This document shows, piece after piece, positions 52,942 through 62,800 of a stretch of DNA of 64,000 nucleotides (positions are counted from its first letter, which is position 1; each line of letters begins with the position of its first letter). This stretch comes from Chitinophagaceae bacterium UBA1953. GTDB taxonomy: Bacteria; Bacteroidota; Bacteroidia; Chitinophagales; Chitinophagaceae. The stretch is from positions 179,206 to 243,205 of the forward strand of contig DDEN01000057.1 in NCBI GenBank assembly GCA_002336115.1, given 5' to 3'. A program made the position numbers and the translations under genes. The notes below the pieces were generated by a model, which was not told where the DNA came from, searched no databases, and saw only the letters and a program-made list of their open reading frames with translations.

Positions 52942-53397
52942 ATGCTTGTCAAAAATCTCTTCGATAAAGAAGCCCACAACGAAATTCTTCATCGCATTCA
53001 TTACCTCACGCCTGTATCATATGGTCATTGGGGAAAAATGAATGTAGGCCAAATGCTTGTTCACTGCCAGGAAGCATTTAAAATACCTTTAAGCAGCAAG
53101 CCACATAAACTTACCTTGTTTGGTTTTCTTGTTGGCTGGGCAATGCGCAAGAAACTGTACGATGATCAGCCTTGGGATAAAAACTTACCAACTGCTCCCA
53201 ACTTCCGCATTCATGGCGAATACAAATTTGAAACTGAAAGAGACACACTTGTTTCAATGATCAACAGCTTTTACGAAAAAGGTGCTGCTGGCATTGGCGA
53301 TAAAATTCATCCTGTGTTTGGAAAATTTACTGCAGAACAATGGGGTAAGAGCATGTGGAAACATCTCGATCATCACCTGCGCCAGTTTGGTGTGTAA
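52942..53397 (+). CDS. DUF1569 (DinB-like fold) protein
   Basis: 151 residues. Shows MNVGQMLVHCQEAFKIPLSS and the C-terminal WGKSMWKHLDHHLRQFGV, whose spaced His residues could form the metal site typical of DinB-like four-helix proteins. Function unknown. Follows the proline-rich gene by 10 nt and ends before a strong terminator. Confidence 0.82.
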   Translation: MLVKNLFDKEAHNEILHRIHYLTPVSYGHWGKMNVGQMLVHCQEAFKIPLSSKPHKLTLFGFLVGWAMRKKLYDDQPWDKNLPTAPNFRIHGEYKFETERDTLVSMINSFYEKGAAGIGDKIHPVFGKFTAEQWGKSMWKHLDHHLRQFGV

Positions 53398-53433
53398 CAG
53401 GCTTTAATCAAGTCATTCTGAAATTATATTGCG

Positions 53434-53472
53434 AAAGGTTGACGACTTTTAGAAGTTGTCAACCTTTTTTTT
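53434..53472 (+). terminator. Terminator after the nuo/DUF1569 unit
   Basis: 15-nt arms AAAGGTTGACGACTT and AAGTTGTCAACCTTT (one G-T wobble) with loop TTAG, followed by a T run. Confidence 0.88.
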
Positions 53473-53508
53473 CCAAGTTTGCTTTGCAAAGAATAAACTA
53501 ACAACTGT

Positions 53509-53538
53509 TTTGATACTTCTGATTTCTTTCTATCTTTG
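53509..53538 (+). promoter_or_regulatory. Promoter of the tnaA-tpl pair
   Basis: TTTG (53509-53512) and TATCTTTG (53531-53538, perfect TAnnTTTG) are 18 nt apart, the best Bacteroidota-type promoter in the window. The transcript would carry a leader of about 180 nt before tnaA. Confidence 0.65.
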
Positions 53539-53542
53539 ATCC

Positions 53543-53587
53543 ATGCCTTTATATCTCTGGAAAAATATTATCAGAAGGCCTTCATAA
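53543..53587 (+). other. Possible leader micro-ORF (MPLYLWKNIIRRPS) before tnaA
   Basis: A 14-codon ORF with one Trp (position 6) and Pro at position 13, in the 180-nt leader of tnaA. E. coli TnaC, the tryptophan-sensing leader peptide, also has a single critical Trp and a terminal Pro, but the spacing differs and the ATG lies at or very near the predicted transcription start, so translation is doubtful. An overlapping TTG-started frame of 58 codons (53536-53712) is also open. Confidence 0.25.
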
Positions 53588-53723
53588 TCGATCTCCCCGG
53601 TCTGTATCAAGACCATCGCTTCCTCTTTTATTATACACAAAGCGAAACACTGTACAACTCCGTACCGCTTCGTATTCATTTATCACCTGTTGTTGCACTG
53701 CAGCAGCATTAATTATTTAAGCC

Positions 53724-55100
53724 ATGATTAAAACAATCATTGAACCTTTCAGGATCAAATCGGTTGAGCCTATTTATTTTACAACCAAAGAAGAACGCAT
53801 TGCCATTCTTGAAAAAGCTTTTTACAATCCATTTTTAATTGATGCAGAACATGTGCTGATTGATCTGCTTACCGACAGCGGTACAAGTGCCATGAGCAGC
53901 AATCAATGGGCAGGCATTATGCAGGGTGATGAATCGTATGCCGGAAGTCCCAGCTTCTACCGCTTTGAAAAAGCAGTAAGAGAAATTACTGGTCTGCCGA
54001 TTATTATTCCAACTCACCAGGGACGTGCAGCCGAAAAAATTCTCTTCAGCATTACAGGCGGCAAAGGAAAATATTTTATCAGTAATACATTGTTTGATAC
54101 AACAAGAGCAAATATCGAATTCTCCGGCGCAGAAGGAATTGATTTGATTTGTGAAGAAGGAAAATATCCAACCGTTCCTGCACCATTTAAAGGCAACATG
54201 GATATTATAGCACTTACAAAAACCATTGAAGAAAAAGGTGCAGAAAATATTCCGATGGTGATTATGACCATCACTAACAATTCAGGTGGTGGACAACCTG
54301 TAAGTATGCAAAACATAAAAGAAGCAAAAGCTGTTTGTGCAGCGTACAACATTCCGTTCTTTATAGATGCATGCCGTTTTGCAGAGAATGCATACTTCAT
54401 TAAAAAGCGTGAAGAAGGTTATGCTAACAAAACAGTAAAGCAAATTGCCAATGAAATTTTTTCGTATGCGGATGGTTGTACCATGAGTGCAAAGAAAGAT
54501 GCATTTGCAAACATTGGTGGCTTTCTTGCAATGAAAGATGAAACACTTGCAATGCAATGCAGAAACTTGCTTATTGTGATGGAAGGATTTCCTACGTATG
54601 GCGGACTTGCAGGAAGAGATCTTGAAGCCATTGCCATTGGACTAAAAGAAGTGATGGATGAACATTACCTGCAATACCGCATCCGCAGCATTGAATATCT
54701 CACCAACAAATTAGTTGATGCAGGTGTGCCTGTTATGCAGCCCGGTGGTGGGCATGCAGTGTATCTCGATGCAAAAGCATTTCTTCCACATATTCCTGTT
54801 GAACAATATCCGGGTCAGGCATTGCTTGGTGCATTATATGTTGAAGGTGGAATAAGAAGTGTGGAGATTGGCTCATTAATGTTTGGCAAGTACGATGAAA
54901 ACAAAAAATTAATTCCTGCGCAAATGGAATTGGTTCGTTTGGCAATACCAAGAAGAGTATATACGCAAAGTCATATTGATTATGTGGCCGAAGTAATTAT
55001 TGAAGTGTTTGAAAAACGAAATGAAATAAAAGGTTTGACGATTACAGAAGAAGCACCGATGCTGCGGCATTTTACAGCGAAACTTAAACCCATTCGTTAA
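53724..55100 (+). CDS. tnaA: Tryptophanase (tryptophan indole-lyase)
   Basis: 458 residues. PLP enzyme splitting L-tryptophan into indole, pyruvate and ammonia. The PLP lysine lies in TMSAKKDAFANIGGF. Residues that separate tryptophanase from tyrosine phenol-lyase point to tryptophanase: LFDTTR carries the Asp (E. coli Asp137), GIRSVEIGS matches the tryptophanase GIRAVEIGS, and the C-terminal LRHFTAKL holds the His (E. coli His463). Forms a tandem pair with tpl 19 nt downstream and has its own promoter. No tnaB permease gene is nearby. Confidence 0.9.
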   Translation: MIKTIIEPFRIKSVEPIYFTTKEERIAILEKAFYNPFLIDAEHVLIDLLTDSGTSAMSSNQWAGIMQGDESYAGSPSFYRFEKAVREITGLPIIIPTHQGRAAEKILFSITGGKGKYFISNTLFDTTRANIEFSGAEGIDLICEEGKYPTVPAPFKGNMDIIALTKTIEEKGAENIPMVIMTITNNSGGGQPVSMQNIKEAKAVCAAYNIPFFIDACRFAENAYFIKKREEGYANKTVKQIANEIFSYADGCTMSAKKDAFANIGGFLAMKDETLAMQCRNLLIVMEGFPTYGGLAGRDLEAIAIGLKEVMDEHYLQYRIRSIEYLTNKLVDAGVPVMQPGGGHAVYLDAKAFLPHIPVEQYPGQALLGALYVEGGIRSVEIGSLMFGKYDENKKLIPAQMELVRLAIPRRVYTQSHIDYVAEVIIEVFEKRNEIKGLTITEEAPMLRHFTAKLKPIR

Positions 55101-55119
55101 CGATTAAAGCTATATAAAC

Positions 55120-56499
55120 ATGAAACCAATTAAACACAGCTGGGCTGAACCTTACAAAATTAAAATGGTTGAGCTGCTGAAAATGACAACTCCTGCGCAA
55201 CGTAAAAAAGCATTGAAAGAAGCAGGATACAATACGTTTTTACTGAAGTCGGAAGATGTGTACATTGATTTGTTAACCGACAGTGGCACCAGTGCTATGA
55301 GTGATCGTCAATGGGCGGGCATGATGCTGGGCGACGAAGCATATGCGGGCAGCCGCAACTTTTATCACTTGGAAGAAGTGGTGAAAGAAATTTATGGTTA
55401 CAAATATCTTGTGCCAACTCACCAGGGACGTGGTGCTGAAAACATCATCTCCAAAATTCTGATTAAGAAAGGCGATATCATTCCCGGCAACATGTATTTC
55501 ACTACAACAAGATTGCACCAGGAATTGGCCGGTGGAAAATTTGAAGATGTGATTATTGATGAAGCACATAATCCTGAAAACCTGTTTCCATTTAAAGGAA
55601 ATGTTGATTTAAAGAAATTAGATGCGCTGGTAAAAAAACATGGTGCTTCAAAAATTCCTTATGTGAGTGTTGCTACAAGTGTAAACATGGCCGGTGGTCA
55701 ACCTATCAGTATGCAAAACCTGAAAGAGCTGAGAGCATACACCAAAAAGCATGGCATTCGCATTATTCATGACATGACACGTGTGGCAGAGAATGCATAC
55801 TTTATTCAGCAGCGTGAAAAAGGTTATGACAAAAAAACCATTCAGCAGATTGTAAAAGAAATCTGTTCTTATACCGATGGCGCTACAATGAGTGCCAAAA
55901 AAGATGCGTTGGTAAACATTGGTGGTTTTCTTGCCATCAACGATTGGGATGTATTTGAAGAAGCAAGAAACATGGTGGTGGTATATGAAGGATTGCATAC
56001 CTATGGCGGACTTGCAGGAAGAGATATGGAAGCAATGGCAATTGGTATTGTTGAAAGTGTGAGTGATGATCATATTCGTGCAAGGGTTGGACAGGTTGAA
56101 TACCTCGGTAACGAAATGATGAAGTATGGTATACCGATTGTATTGCCAATTGGTGGTCATGGAATATTTGTTGATGCAAAGAAATTTTTGCCACATATTC
56201 CGCAGGACCAGTTTCCTGCACAAACACTTGCTGCAGAAATTTATCTCGACTCAGGTGTAAGAACAATGGAACGTGGTGTTGTATCGGCCGGGCGTAAAGC
56301 CAATGGCGAAAATTATTATCCTAAACTTGAGCTGGTGCGTTTTACCATTCCACGTCGTGTATATACACAGGCGCATATGGATGTAATTGCTGAATCGACT
56401 GCAAGAGTGTTTGAACGGAGAACGAAAATTACAGGTATGAAGATGGTGTATGAACCAAAGTACCTGCGCTTTTTCCAGGCGAAGTTTGAGAAGTTGTAG
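55120..56499 (+). CDS. tpl: Tyrosine phenol-lyase
   Basis: 459 residues, paralogue of the preceding gene. Splits L-tyrosine into phenol, pyruvate and ammonia, using PLP (lysine in TMSAKKDALVNIGGF). Specificity residues fit tyrosine phenol-lyase: MYFTTTR carries Thr (Citrobacter Thr124) where tryptophanase has Asp, GVRTMERGVVSAGR has the Met-Glu-Arg of Tpl (Met379, Arg381), and the C-terminal YLRFFQAKF has Phe (Phe448) where tryptophanase has His. Very likely co-transcribed with tnaA. Confidence 0.88.
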   Translation: MKPIKHSWAEPYKIKMVELLKMTTPAQRKKALKEAGYNTFLLKSEDVYIDLLTDSGTSAMSDRQWAGMMLGDEAYAGSRNFYHLEEVVKEIYGYKYLVPTHQGRGAENIISKILIKKGDIIPGNMYFTTTRLHQELAGGKFEDVIIDEAHNPENLFPFKGNVDLKKLDALVKKHGASKIPYVSVATSVNMAGGQPISMQNLKELRAYTKKHGIRIIHDMTRVAENAYFIQQREKGYDKKTIQQIVKEICSYTDGATMSAKKDALVNIGGFLAINDWDVFEEARNMVVVYEGLHTYGGLAGRDMEAMAIGIVESVSDDHIRARVGQVEYLGNEMMKYGIPIVLPIGGHGIFVDAKKFLPHIPQDQFPAQTLAAEIYLDSGVRTMERGVVSAGRKANGENYYPKLELVRFTIPRRVYTQAHMDVIAESTARVFERRTKITGMKMVYEPKYLRFFQAKFEKL

Positions 56500-56575
56500 A
56501 GTTGAGATAGAAACACAGATTAAACGGATTAAAAAGATTTACACGATTTTTTTAATACAATACACTTAGCACGCC

Positions 56576-56752
56576 TTTGTTGGTCGCCTGACCAACAAAA
56601 GTGTAAGAGGTTGTATGTTGTTATTACCAGCAACAGTGCTAATGGCATCGTCTGTTGCCACGCTCGTTTCATGGTTCCGTTTTCATGGCAGCAATTGTCT
56701 GCATTGAAATGATTTCATTGAAAAACCCTTGTTGGTCAGGCGACAACAAGGG
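56576..56752. repeat. Inverted pair of RAYT-type REP palindromes without a transposase
   Basis: Copy A (56576-56599): arms TTTGTTGGTC and GACCAACAAA, loop GCCT, preceded by ACGCC. Copy B (56726-56752): arms CCCTTGTTG and CAACAAGGG around GTCAGGCGA, inverted relative to A and one base shorter in the right arm, followed by GGCGT. Between them, about 56640-56700 resembles the repeat at 28222. The unit is about 180 bp long, next to the tpl stop. Confidence 0.8.
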
Positions 56753-56771
56753 CGTAAGGAGAGCCACTACA

Positions 56772-59036
56772 TTAGTCTTCAAAAAACAATACTCCATTAT
56801 TACCGAAATAATCATACCATCCACCCTTCTCTGATACATAGTACAATGCAAAAAAAGAAAAATATTTTCTATACATACTGCCCGACCGCCCACCCCAGAC
56901 ACTTTTATATATTGCCGGCAATTGCCTGACCAGTTTATTATTTTTAACAAGGAAGACACCAATATTACCAGTACTCTTCTCTTCTGTCGACCGATAAACA
57001 ATTACGCCAGAGTTTAATCTTTCCGACATATTTTCATTGGAAGGAAAATCAATACACTGCAAAGGAATTAAATCAGGCTCAATAAAAGTGGCTAATCCAC
57101 GCAAACCATTTTTCGCAACAACAATATAGGGTAAGCCCGTACTTAAAAAAGTAAATTTGCTACTATATTTTAAAGGCAGTTTTTCATTCCCATACATATC
57201 AACAATTCCAAATAAACTATCCTTACCAGCAACAAAATAAAATGCAGTATCGGCCATTGATGTTATTCGACCTCTTTCTGTAAAATTTCGGAAAGGATAA
57301 ATTGATTCGAATACCGGTTTTATCAACTGCTCACCCTTTAATGAAAACAAACCTGACATGCCATCTTTTGATGTAACCAGGAAAAAATTTCTGGTTTTGT
57401 CATTTGAATAGCTTTGCAGGATACTGATGGTAGCGTATTTGGCCTGAATTAGTAAATGCCCGTGGTTGTCTATTAAACCAGTTCCGCTATCTTTATCACT
57501 AATTACCCAGAACTGTTCATTATCATATTTACTATTGATTACAGAAAGAGATTGAACAGTTGGGAAGCCGACAGAAAACAAAGTGTCGCCAGCGTTGCTA
57601 TAAAAGATGGTCTTTTTATCATCACTGCATGCAAAAATGACATTGGCATTACCCGTATATTTTTCAACTTTAATAATTGATTGATATTTTAAAGGAATTA
57701 TAGTCTCTTTCTTAAAATCAATAACACCTTTCAGTCCTTTTTTATTCTGCACTAAAAACAATGGGTTATTTAAAGTGCTGTATTGTAAACATTGTTCTAT
57801 ACTTATATAATCAAATGGGATTACAGTGTTATTATATTCGTCAATAACTCCCATCCTTCCATTTATTGTAGCAATAAAATAACCAGCTTTATGTCCATTT
57901 TTATAGATTGTAGTTGGTTGCAGTTTACTGTATTTAGGCCTTATTAAAAGTGAATCACCTTTTTTCAGACCAAACAAGCCATTTTCACTAATAATTTTTA
58001 GAATATCAGGGCGAGGCCCTTCCTCTCTTGGTGCTTCTACATAGCCTGTTTCTGAACGAATTTCATCCTTTGGTACCTCTATCACACCTACACCTTGAGC
58101 TACTTCGCCCGACTCAAATTTATTAACTGTGTCCCTGCTGATCTTAAATGTAACATTATTATTCTTGTAAACTCGTTCTATTAATACTCTTCCTTTCTTA
58201 AACCCATCAATTAATTTTAAGTTGGCAGCATAAACCGCCTCTTCCTTATTTCGCCTTATTATCAATAAAATATTACCATTATATTTTTCCGTACGTATTT
58301 CATCGTTTACAAATGGTATAATTACTTTGTTCGCCATAGATATCAATCCATACCGATTATTTTTCTTGGCGATGTTAATATAATTTCCTTTTTCTTCATA
58401 AACGCATTGTAACATCTGATATTCGATAGGAACAACTGTTTTTCCATTTTGCGAAAAAACTCCATACTTGTCGTTCCTCTCTACCAGAAAGTAATATTTG
58501 AACGGAACATAACTTAGAATCGAAATAAGATTTACAGGCTCAAAAGTTAATTGCTTACCAGTTGAGTCAAATATGTAAAGCGAATCTTTTTTATAATAAG
58601 ACCTGCTTTTCCGAGCAAAAATTAAAAGTGGTAAACTGTCTGTCCAATGATTGCCATGATTATAAGCCGGTTTTTCAAGAGACTCACGCAACCTTTCAGG
58701 CAAATAGGTCGAGGAAGACCCAAACCGAATAAGAGCATTTCCGGGTATATCATAACTTGTAAAATCAATTGGGGGAATGATAACCTGCCCTGTATTTTTA
58801 ATGAGTCCCAGATATTCCTGTCTTTCGCTTCTTTTCACTATAGTTGTATAGTCATAATCATCTTTAAACAAATTAGCCCAATCAAATTGAGGCTTTACAA
58901 CGATTTTCCCACTCGTATCTGCATACCCCCACAAATTACCCTTCCTATAAGGCATTAACACATACTGTGCGTTTAAAGAAGAAGTGATTACTATAATACT
59001 TAAGGTTAAGCAAAGTGATCCGGAAATGAATTTCAT
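56772..59036 (-). CDS. Exported WG-repeat protein
   Basis: 754 residues with a signal peptide (MKFISGSLCLTLSIIVITSSLNA). The mature protein consists of WG/KWG-type beta repeats of about 35-45 residues, e.g. GNLWGYADTSGKIVVKPQFD, GVFSQNGKTVVPIEYQ, GVIDEYNNTVIPFDYIS and GLFSLKGEQLIKPVFES. Such repeats probably form a beta-propeller or solenoid for binding. Function unknown. It is flanked by REP palindromes on both sides. Confidence 0.85.
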   Translation of the reverse strand: MKFISGSLCLTLSIIVITSSLNAQYVLMPYRKGNLWGYADTSGKIVVKPQFDWANLFKDDYDYTTIVKRSERQEYLGLIKNTGQVIIPPIDFTSYDIPGNALIRFGSSSTYLPERLRESLEKPAYNHGNHWTDSLPLLIFARKSRSYYKKDSLYIFDSTGKQLTFEPVNLISILSYVPFKYYFLVERNDKYGVFSQNGKTVVPIEYQMLQCVYEEKGNYINIAKKNNRYGLISMANKVIIPFVNDEIRTEKYNGNILLIIRRNKEEAVYAANLKLIDGFKKGRVLIERVYKNNNVTFKISRDTVNKFESGEVAQGVGVIEVPKDEIRSETGYVEAPREEGPRPDILKIISENGLFGLKKGDSLLIRPKYSKLQPTTIYKNGHKAGYFIATINGRMGVIDEYNNTVIPFDYISIEQCLQYSTLNNPLFLVQNKKGLKGVIDFKKETIIPLKYQSIIKVEKYTGNANVIFACSDDKKTIFYSNAGDTLFSVGFPTVQSLSVINSKYDNEQFWVISDKDSGTGLIDNHGHLLIQAKYATISILQSYSNDKTRNFFLVTSKDGMSGLFSLKGEQLIKPVFESIYPFRNFTERGRITSMADTAFYFVAGKDSLFGIVDMYGNEKLPLKYSSKFTFLSTGLPYIVVAKNGLRGLATFIEPDLIPLQCIDFPSNENMSERLNSGVIVYRSTEEKSTGNIGVFLVKNNKLVRQLPAIYKSVWGGRSGSMYRKYFSFFALYYVSEKGGWYDYFGNNGVLFFED

Positions 59037-59156
59037 GATTATAAATAAAGGCTGTTAATAAAAAGGTTACACAATGTTATGTAATATTCACAATAAAAAA
59101 ACAACCCCTCTTTCAAAGTGCTATAGTTAGGATATTCCTTTTATATATCTCACGCC

Positions 59157-59180
59157 TTTGTTGGTCGCCTGACCAACAAA
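59157..59180. repeat. REP palindrome flanking the RAYT gene (left copy)
   Basis: Arms TTTGTTGGTC (59157-59166) and GACCAACAAA (59171-59180), loop GCCT, preceded by CACGCC. It is identical over the palindrome to the copy at 56576-56599. It ends 3 nt from the transposase stop codon. Confidence 0.85.
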
Positions 59181-59183
59181 AAA

Positions 59184-59705
59184 TCACATCCGGTAATGTG
59201 TGAGAAAAGAAAATTCACTTATTCCTTTTTCATAGAATGCAGCACTGCTCCAACGATAATCTTCTGGCATTTCTGCTAATTGCCATTTTTGTTGAAGTGG
59301 ATTATTGTGTATATAATCCAGTTTTTGAAGAAAAACTTTTTCAGAAAACAAATCAATTGAAAGAGAGTTTCGTTCCCACACCTGGAAATTGCGGTCAGCA
59401 GCTTTAACTTTCAGTTGCTTCAACAACGGATCATCATTCATACGCATGAAGTTTAAAATACTCCGGGAAGTGAACTTCAAAAAATCACGTTGAAAATCCT
59501 GTTTTATTATTCCATCATGCAATTGCCAAATACAATGAAAATGATTCGGCATAATAACAAATGCATATATGGTTAATTGCTCAAGTTTAACTCTTCTTTC
59601 AATTGCTTCGACAATGATTTGTTTGTGATAATCATTCTGCAGAACAAGAAGCCAGTTGAGGTTTGTTATTGTAATAAATTGTGGCAGGTGTTCAAATCTG
59701 ATCAT
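59184..59705 (-). CDS. REP-associated tyrosine transposase (RAYT, Y1/IS200-like)
   Basis: 173 residues, single-copy transposase domain. HUH motif in MPNHFHCIW (His55, His57) and catalytic Tyr131 in KLDYIHNNP, with the family tail EMPEDYRWSSAAFYEKG. These enzymes cut and join single-stranded DNA at REP palindromes (known for E. coli TnpA-REP). It is bracketed by inverted REP copies at 59157 and 59745, whose unit also occurs at 56576 and 56726. The frame is intact, so the enzyme may be active. Confidence 0.92.
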   Translation of the reverse strand: MIRFEHLPQFITITNLNWLLVLQNDYHKQIIVEAIERRVKLEQLTIYAFVIMPNHFHCIWQLHDGIIKQDFQRDFLKFTSRSILNFMRMNDDPLLKQLKVKAADRNFQVWERNSLSIDLFSEKVFLQKLDYIHNNPLQQKWQLAEMPEDYRWSSAAFYEKGISEFSFLTHYRM

Positions 59706-59744
59706 CTACTAATTTAAAAAACAATTTTGTTAAATCACAACCTT

Positions 59745-59768
59745 CTTGTTGGTCAGGCGACCAACAAG
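59745..59768. repeat. REP palindrome flanking the RAYT gene (right copy, inverted)
   Basis: Arms CTTGTTGGTC (59745-59754) and GACCAACAAG (59759-59768), loop AGGC, the inverse of the left copy's GCCT. It lies about 40 nt before the transposase start codon. Confidence 0.85.
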
Positions 59769-59784
59769 GGCATCTGCCTCAACA

Positions 59785-59819
59785 TAAAAAAAGTAAAGGG
59801 AGCCTGAACAGGCTCCCTT
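59785..59819 (-). terminator. Terminator after the pyruvate oxidoreductase gene
   Basis: Perfect 10-nt arms AAGGGAGCCT and AGGCTCCCTT with loop GAAC; on the minus strand a TTTTTTT tract follows. Confidence 0.85.
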
Positions 59820-59851
59820 CTTTCTATCTTTTCATAAGGAATAATCAAGTA

Positions 59852-62800
59852 TTATAAACCTTTCAGTGTAAGAAGACGTTCCCATCTTGAGGTTTTCAAT
59901 TCTTCTGATTGTTTTAAGAATTCTTCAGCAAGTACGGGATCTTTTGCTTTGATGACTTTGAAACGGTTTTCATGATACATGAAATCGGCCAGAGGCATTG
60001 AAGGTTCTTTTGAATCAATTACAAAACGTTGACCTTTTTCTTTCGTTGGGTTGTAGTGGAACAGTGGCCAGTAACCGCTCTTCACTGCAAAATCCTGTTC
60101 TTCTGCTCCATGTGCCATATCAATACCATGTGCAATACATTGGCTGTATGCAATAATGATTGACGGGCCAGGGAATGCTTCGGCTTCAAGAATTGTACGT
60201 ACAGTGTGTGCATCGTTTGCACCCATTGCCACGGTTGCTACATAAGCTGTGCCGTGTGCAATTGCCTGCAGTGCCAGGTCTTTTTTACCGGTTGTTTTAC
60301 CATTTACAGAGAACTTAGCACTCGAACCAAGCGGTGTTGATTTCGATTTTTGTCCACCTGTATTTGAATAAACTTCTGTGTCAAGAACAAGGATATTGAT
60401 GTTTTCACCTGTGCTGAGTACGTGATCGAGACCACCATAGCCAATATCATAAGCCCAACCATCACCACCAATAATCCATACTGATTTATCAGAAAGGAAG
60501 TCGGCAAGGTGCAGAAGGTCTTTCGCTGCCTGACCAGGTAATTGTTCCAGTTGTTTTTTCAGCAGTTTGATCATTTCATCTTTTGTTTTAATCTCAGCTT
60601 CTGTTGTTTCAGGAGCTGAAGCAATAGATGTTGCCAAACTTTCTCCAACAAACGGACGAACTTCATCGAGCAGTTGTAATGCAAGATCACGCTTCTTATC
60701 GTTTGCCATTTTTATGCCCAGACCAAATTCAGCATTATCTTCAAACAATGAGTTTGACCATGCCGGCCCAACACCTTTTGAATTGGTTGTCCATGGAGTT
60801 GTTGGAAGGTTACCACCAAAAATGGATGAACAACCTGTTGCGTTTGCAACAAGCATTCTTTCCCCAAACAACTGTGTTAACAATTTAATATAAGGAGTTT
60901 CACCACAACCAGCACATGCACCGCTGAACTCAAACAATGGTTGATAAAACTGAGAACCTTTTACTGTGTTCTTGTTCACTTTTGCACGGTCAACTTCAGG
61001 AATGCTGAGGAAGAAATCCCAGTTTGCCACTTCTTTTTCCTGAAACGGCATTTTATCCATCATGTTAATGGCTTTATGACCGGCTTCAGTTTTACTTGTA
61101 ATTGGGCAATATTCAACACAAAGAGAACATCCTGTACAATCTTCCGTTGCAACCTGTAATGTATAAGCTTCAGTTTCCTTGTTCCATTCTTTACCAATCG
61201 GATCGGTATGTTTGAATGTTTCCGGAGCGCTTGTAAGTAAGGCTTTATCGTAAACTTTAGGACGGATAGCAGCGTGAGGACAAATAAGAAAACATTTACC
61301 GCACTGTGTACACAAAGAAGGATCCCAAACAGGAACTGAATCAGCAATGTTTCTCTTTTCCCATTTGGTTGTACCAGCGGGGAATGTACCATCGACAGGG
61401 AATGCACTTACAGGAAGTTCATCACCTTCACCTGCAATAATTTTTCCGAGTACTTCACGAACAAAATCGGGAGCTTCTGCAGGAACTGCAACATCAAGTT
61501 CTTTTGATCCGATTTCGAGATTTGTATAATCAATTTCATACAGGTTATCCAAAGCTGCATCAACCGCTGCATAGTTTTTCTGTACAACAGCTTCGCCTTT
61601 TTTCCAGTATGAATCGTAAATAGCTTCTTTAATTTTTGCAATAGCTTCTTCTCTTGGAAGAATGTTGCTGATAGCAAAGAAGCAGGTTTGTAAAATTGTA
61701 TTTAAACGGTTGCCCATTCCGCTTTCTTTGGCAACTGCATAAGCATTGATTACATAAAACTTCAGGTGCTTGTGCTTAATTTCTTCCTGCACTTTTTTAG
61801 GCAACTTAGCCCATACTTCGTCTTTTGGATAAGGTGCATTGAGCAGGAAGGTTGCTTCATGAGCAGCATCTTTCAGAATATCGTACTTGGTAAGATAGTT
61901 GAAGTGATGACATGCTACAAAGTTTGCAGAATTGATGAGGTAAGTTGAGCGAACCGGATTTTCGCCAAAACGCAAATGTGAAGCTGTAAGCGAACCCGAC
62001 TTCTTAGAGTCGTACACAAAATAACCTTGTACAAAATAATCGGTTTTGTGACCAATGATTTTGATGGAGTTTTTGTTTGCACTTACAGTACCATCTGAAC
62101 CAAGGCCAAAGAACAGGCCACGGAACTTATGCTGGTTATCGAGATGGAATGTTTTATCGTACCACAAACTCATGTGGGTAACATCATCTTCAATACCAAC
62201 AGTAAAGTGCTGTTTAGGATGTTTCTGTTTCAGTTCCTTAAATACAGCTTTCACCATTGCAGGAGTAAATTCTTTCGATGACAAACCATAACGGCCGCCA
62301 ATAATGTGTGCATGATGATTTTCCTGCGATTCGTTCAATGCGTTGACAACATCCATGAACAATGGTTCGGCCATTGCATTGGGTTCCTTCGTTCTGTCGA
62401 GTACGGCAATTGCTACAACAGATTTGGGCATCGCTTTAATAAAGGCTTCAATCGAAAACGGTCTGAAGAGGCGAACACATAACACACCAACACGTTTACC
62501 TTCGGCATTCAGGAAGTCAACTGTTTCCTGCACAGCGCCTGTACCTGAACCCATGATGATAATCATACGGTCGGGGTGTGGATGACCATAATAGTCAAAG
62601 AGGTTGTACCTTCTTCCGGTTAATTCATAGAATTTGTCCATTTCGGCCTGAACTATGCCTGGCACTTTTTCAAAATATGGATTGGCAGCTTCCCTGTTCT
62701 GGAAGTAAACATCAGGGTTTTGTGCAGTACCACGGATAAATGGATTACTGGGAGATAAAGCTCTGTCACGATGAGCAATAATTGCTTCTTTATCGAGCAT

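Noticed and set aside
53536..53712. 58-codon TTG-started frame in the tnaA leader
   Set aside because: It starts inside the -7 element and would not be transcribed as a whole from the predicted promoter; kept only as a note.
55648..56223. 191-codon minus-strand frame opposite tpl
   Set aside because: Antisense shadow of a conserved PLP enzyme; the His/Cys-rich translation is typical of such shadows.
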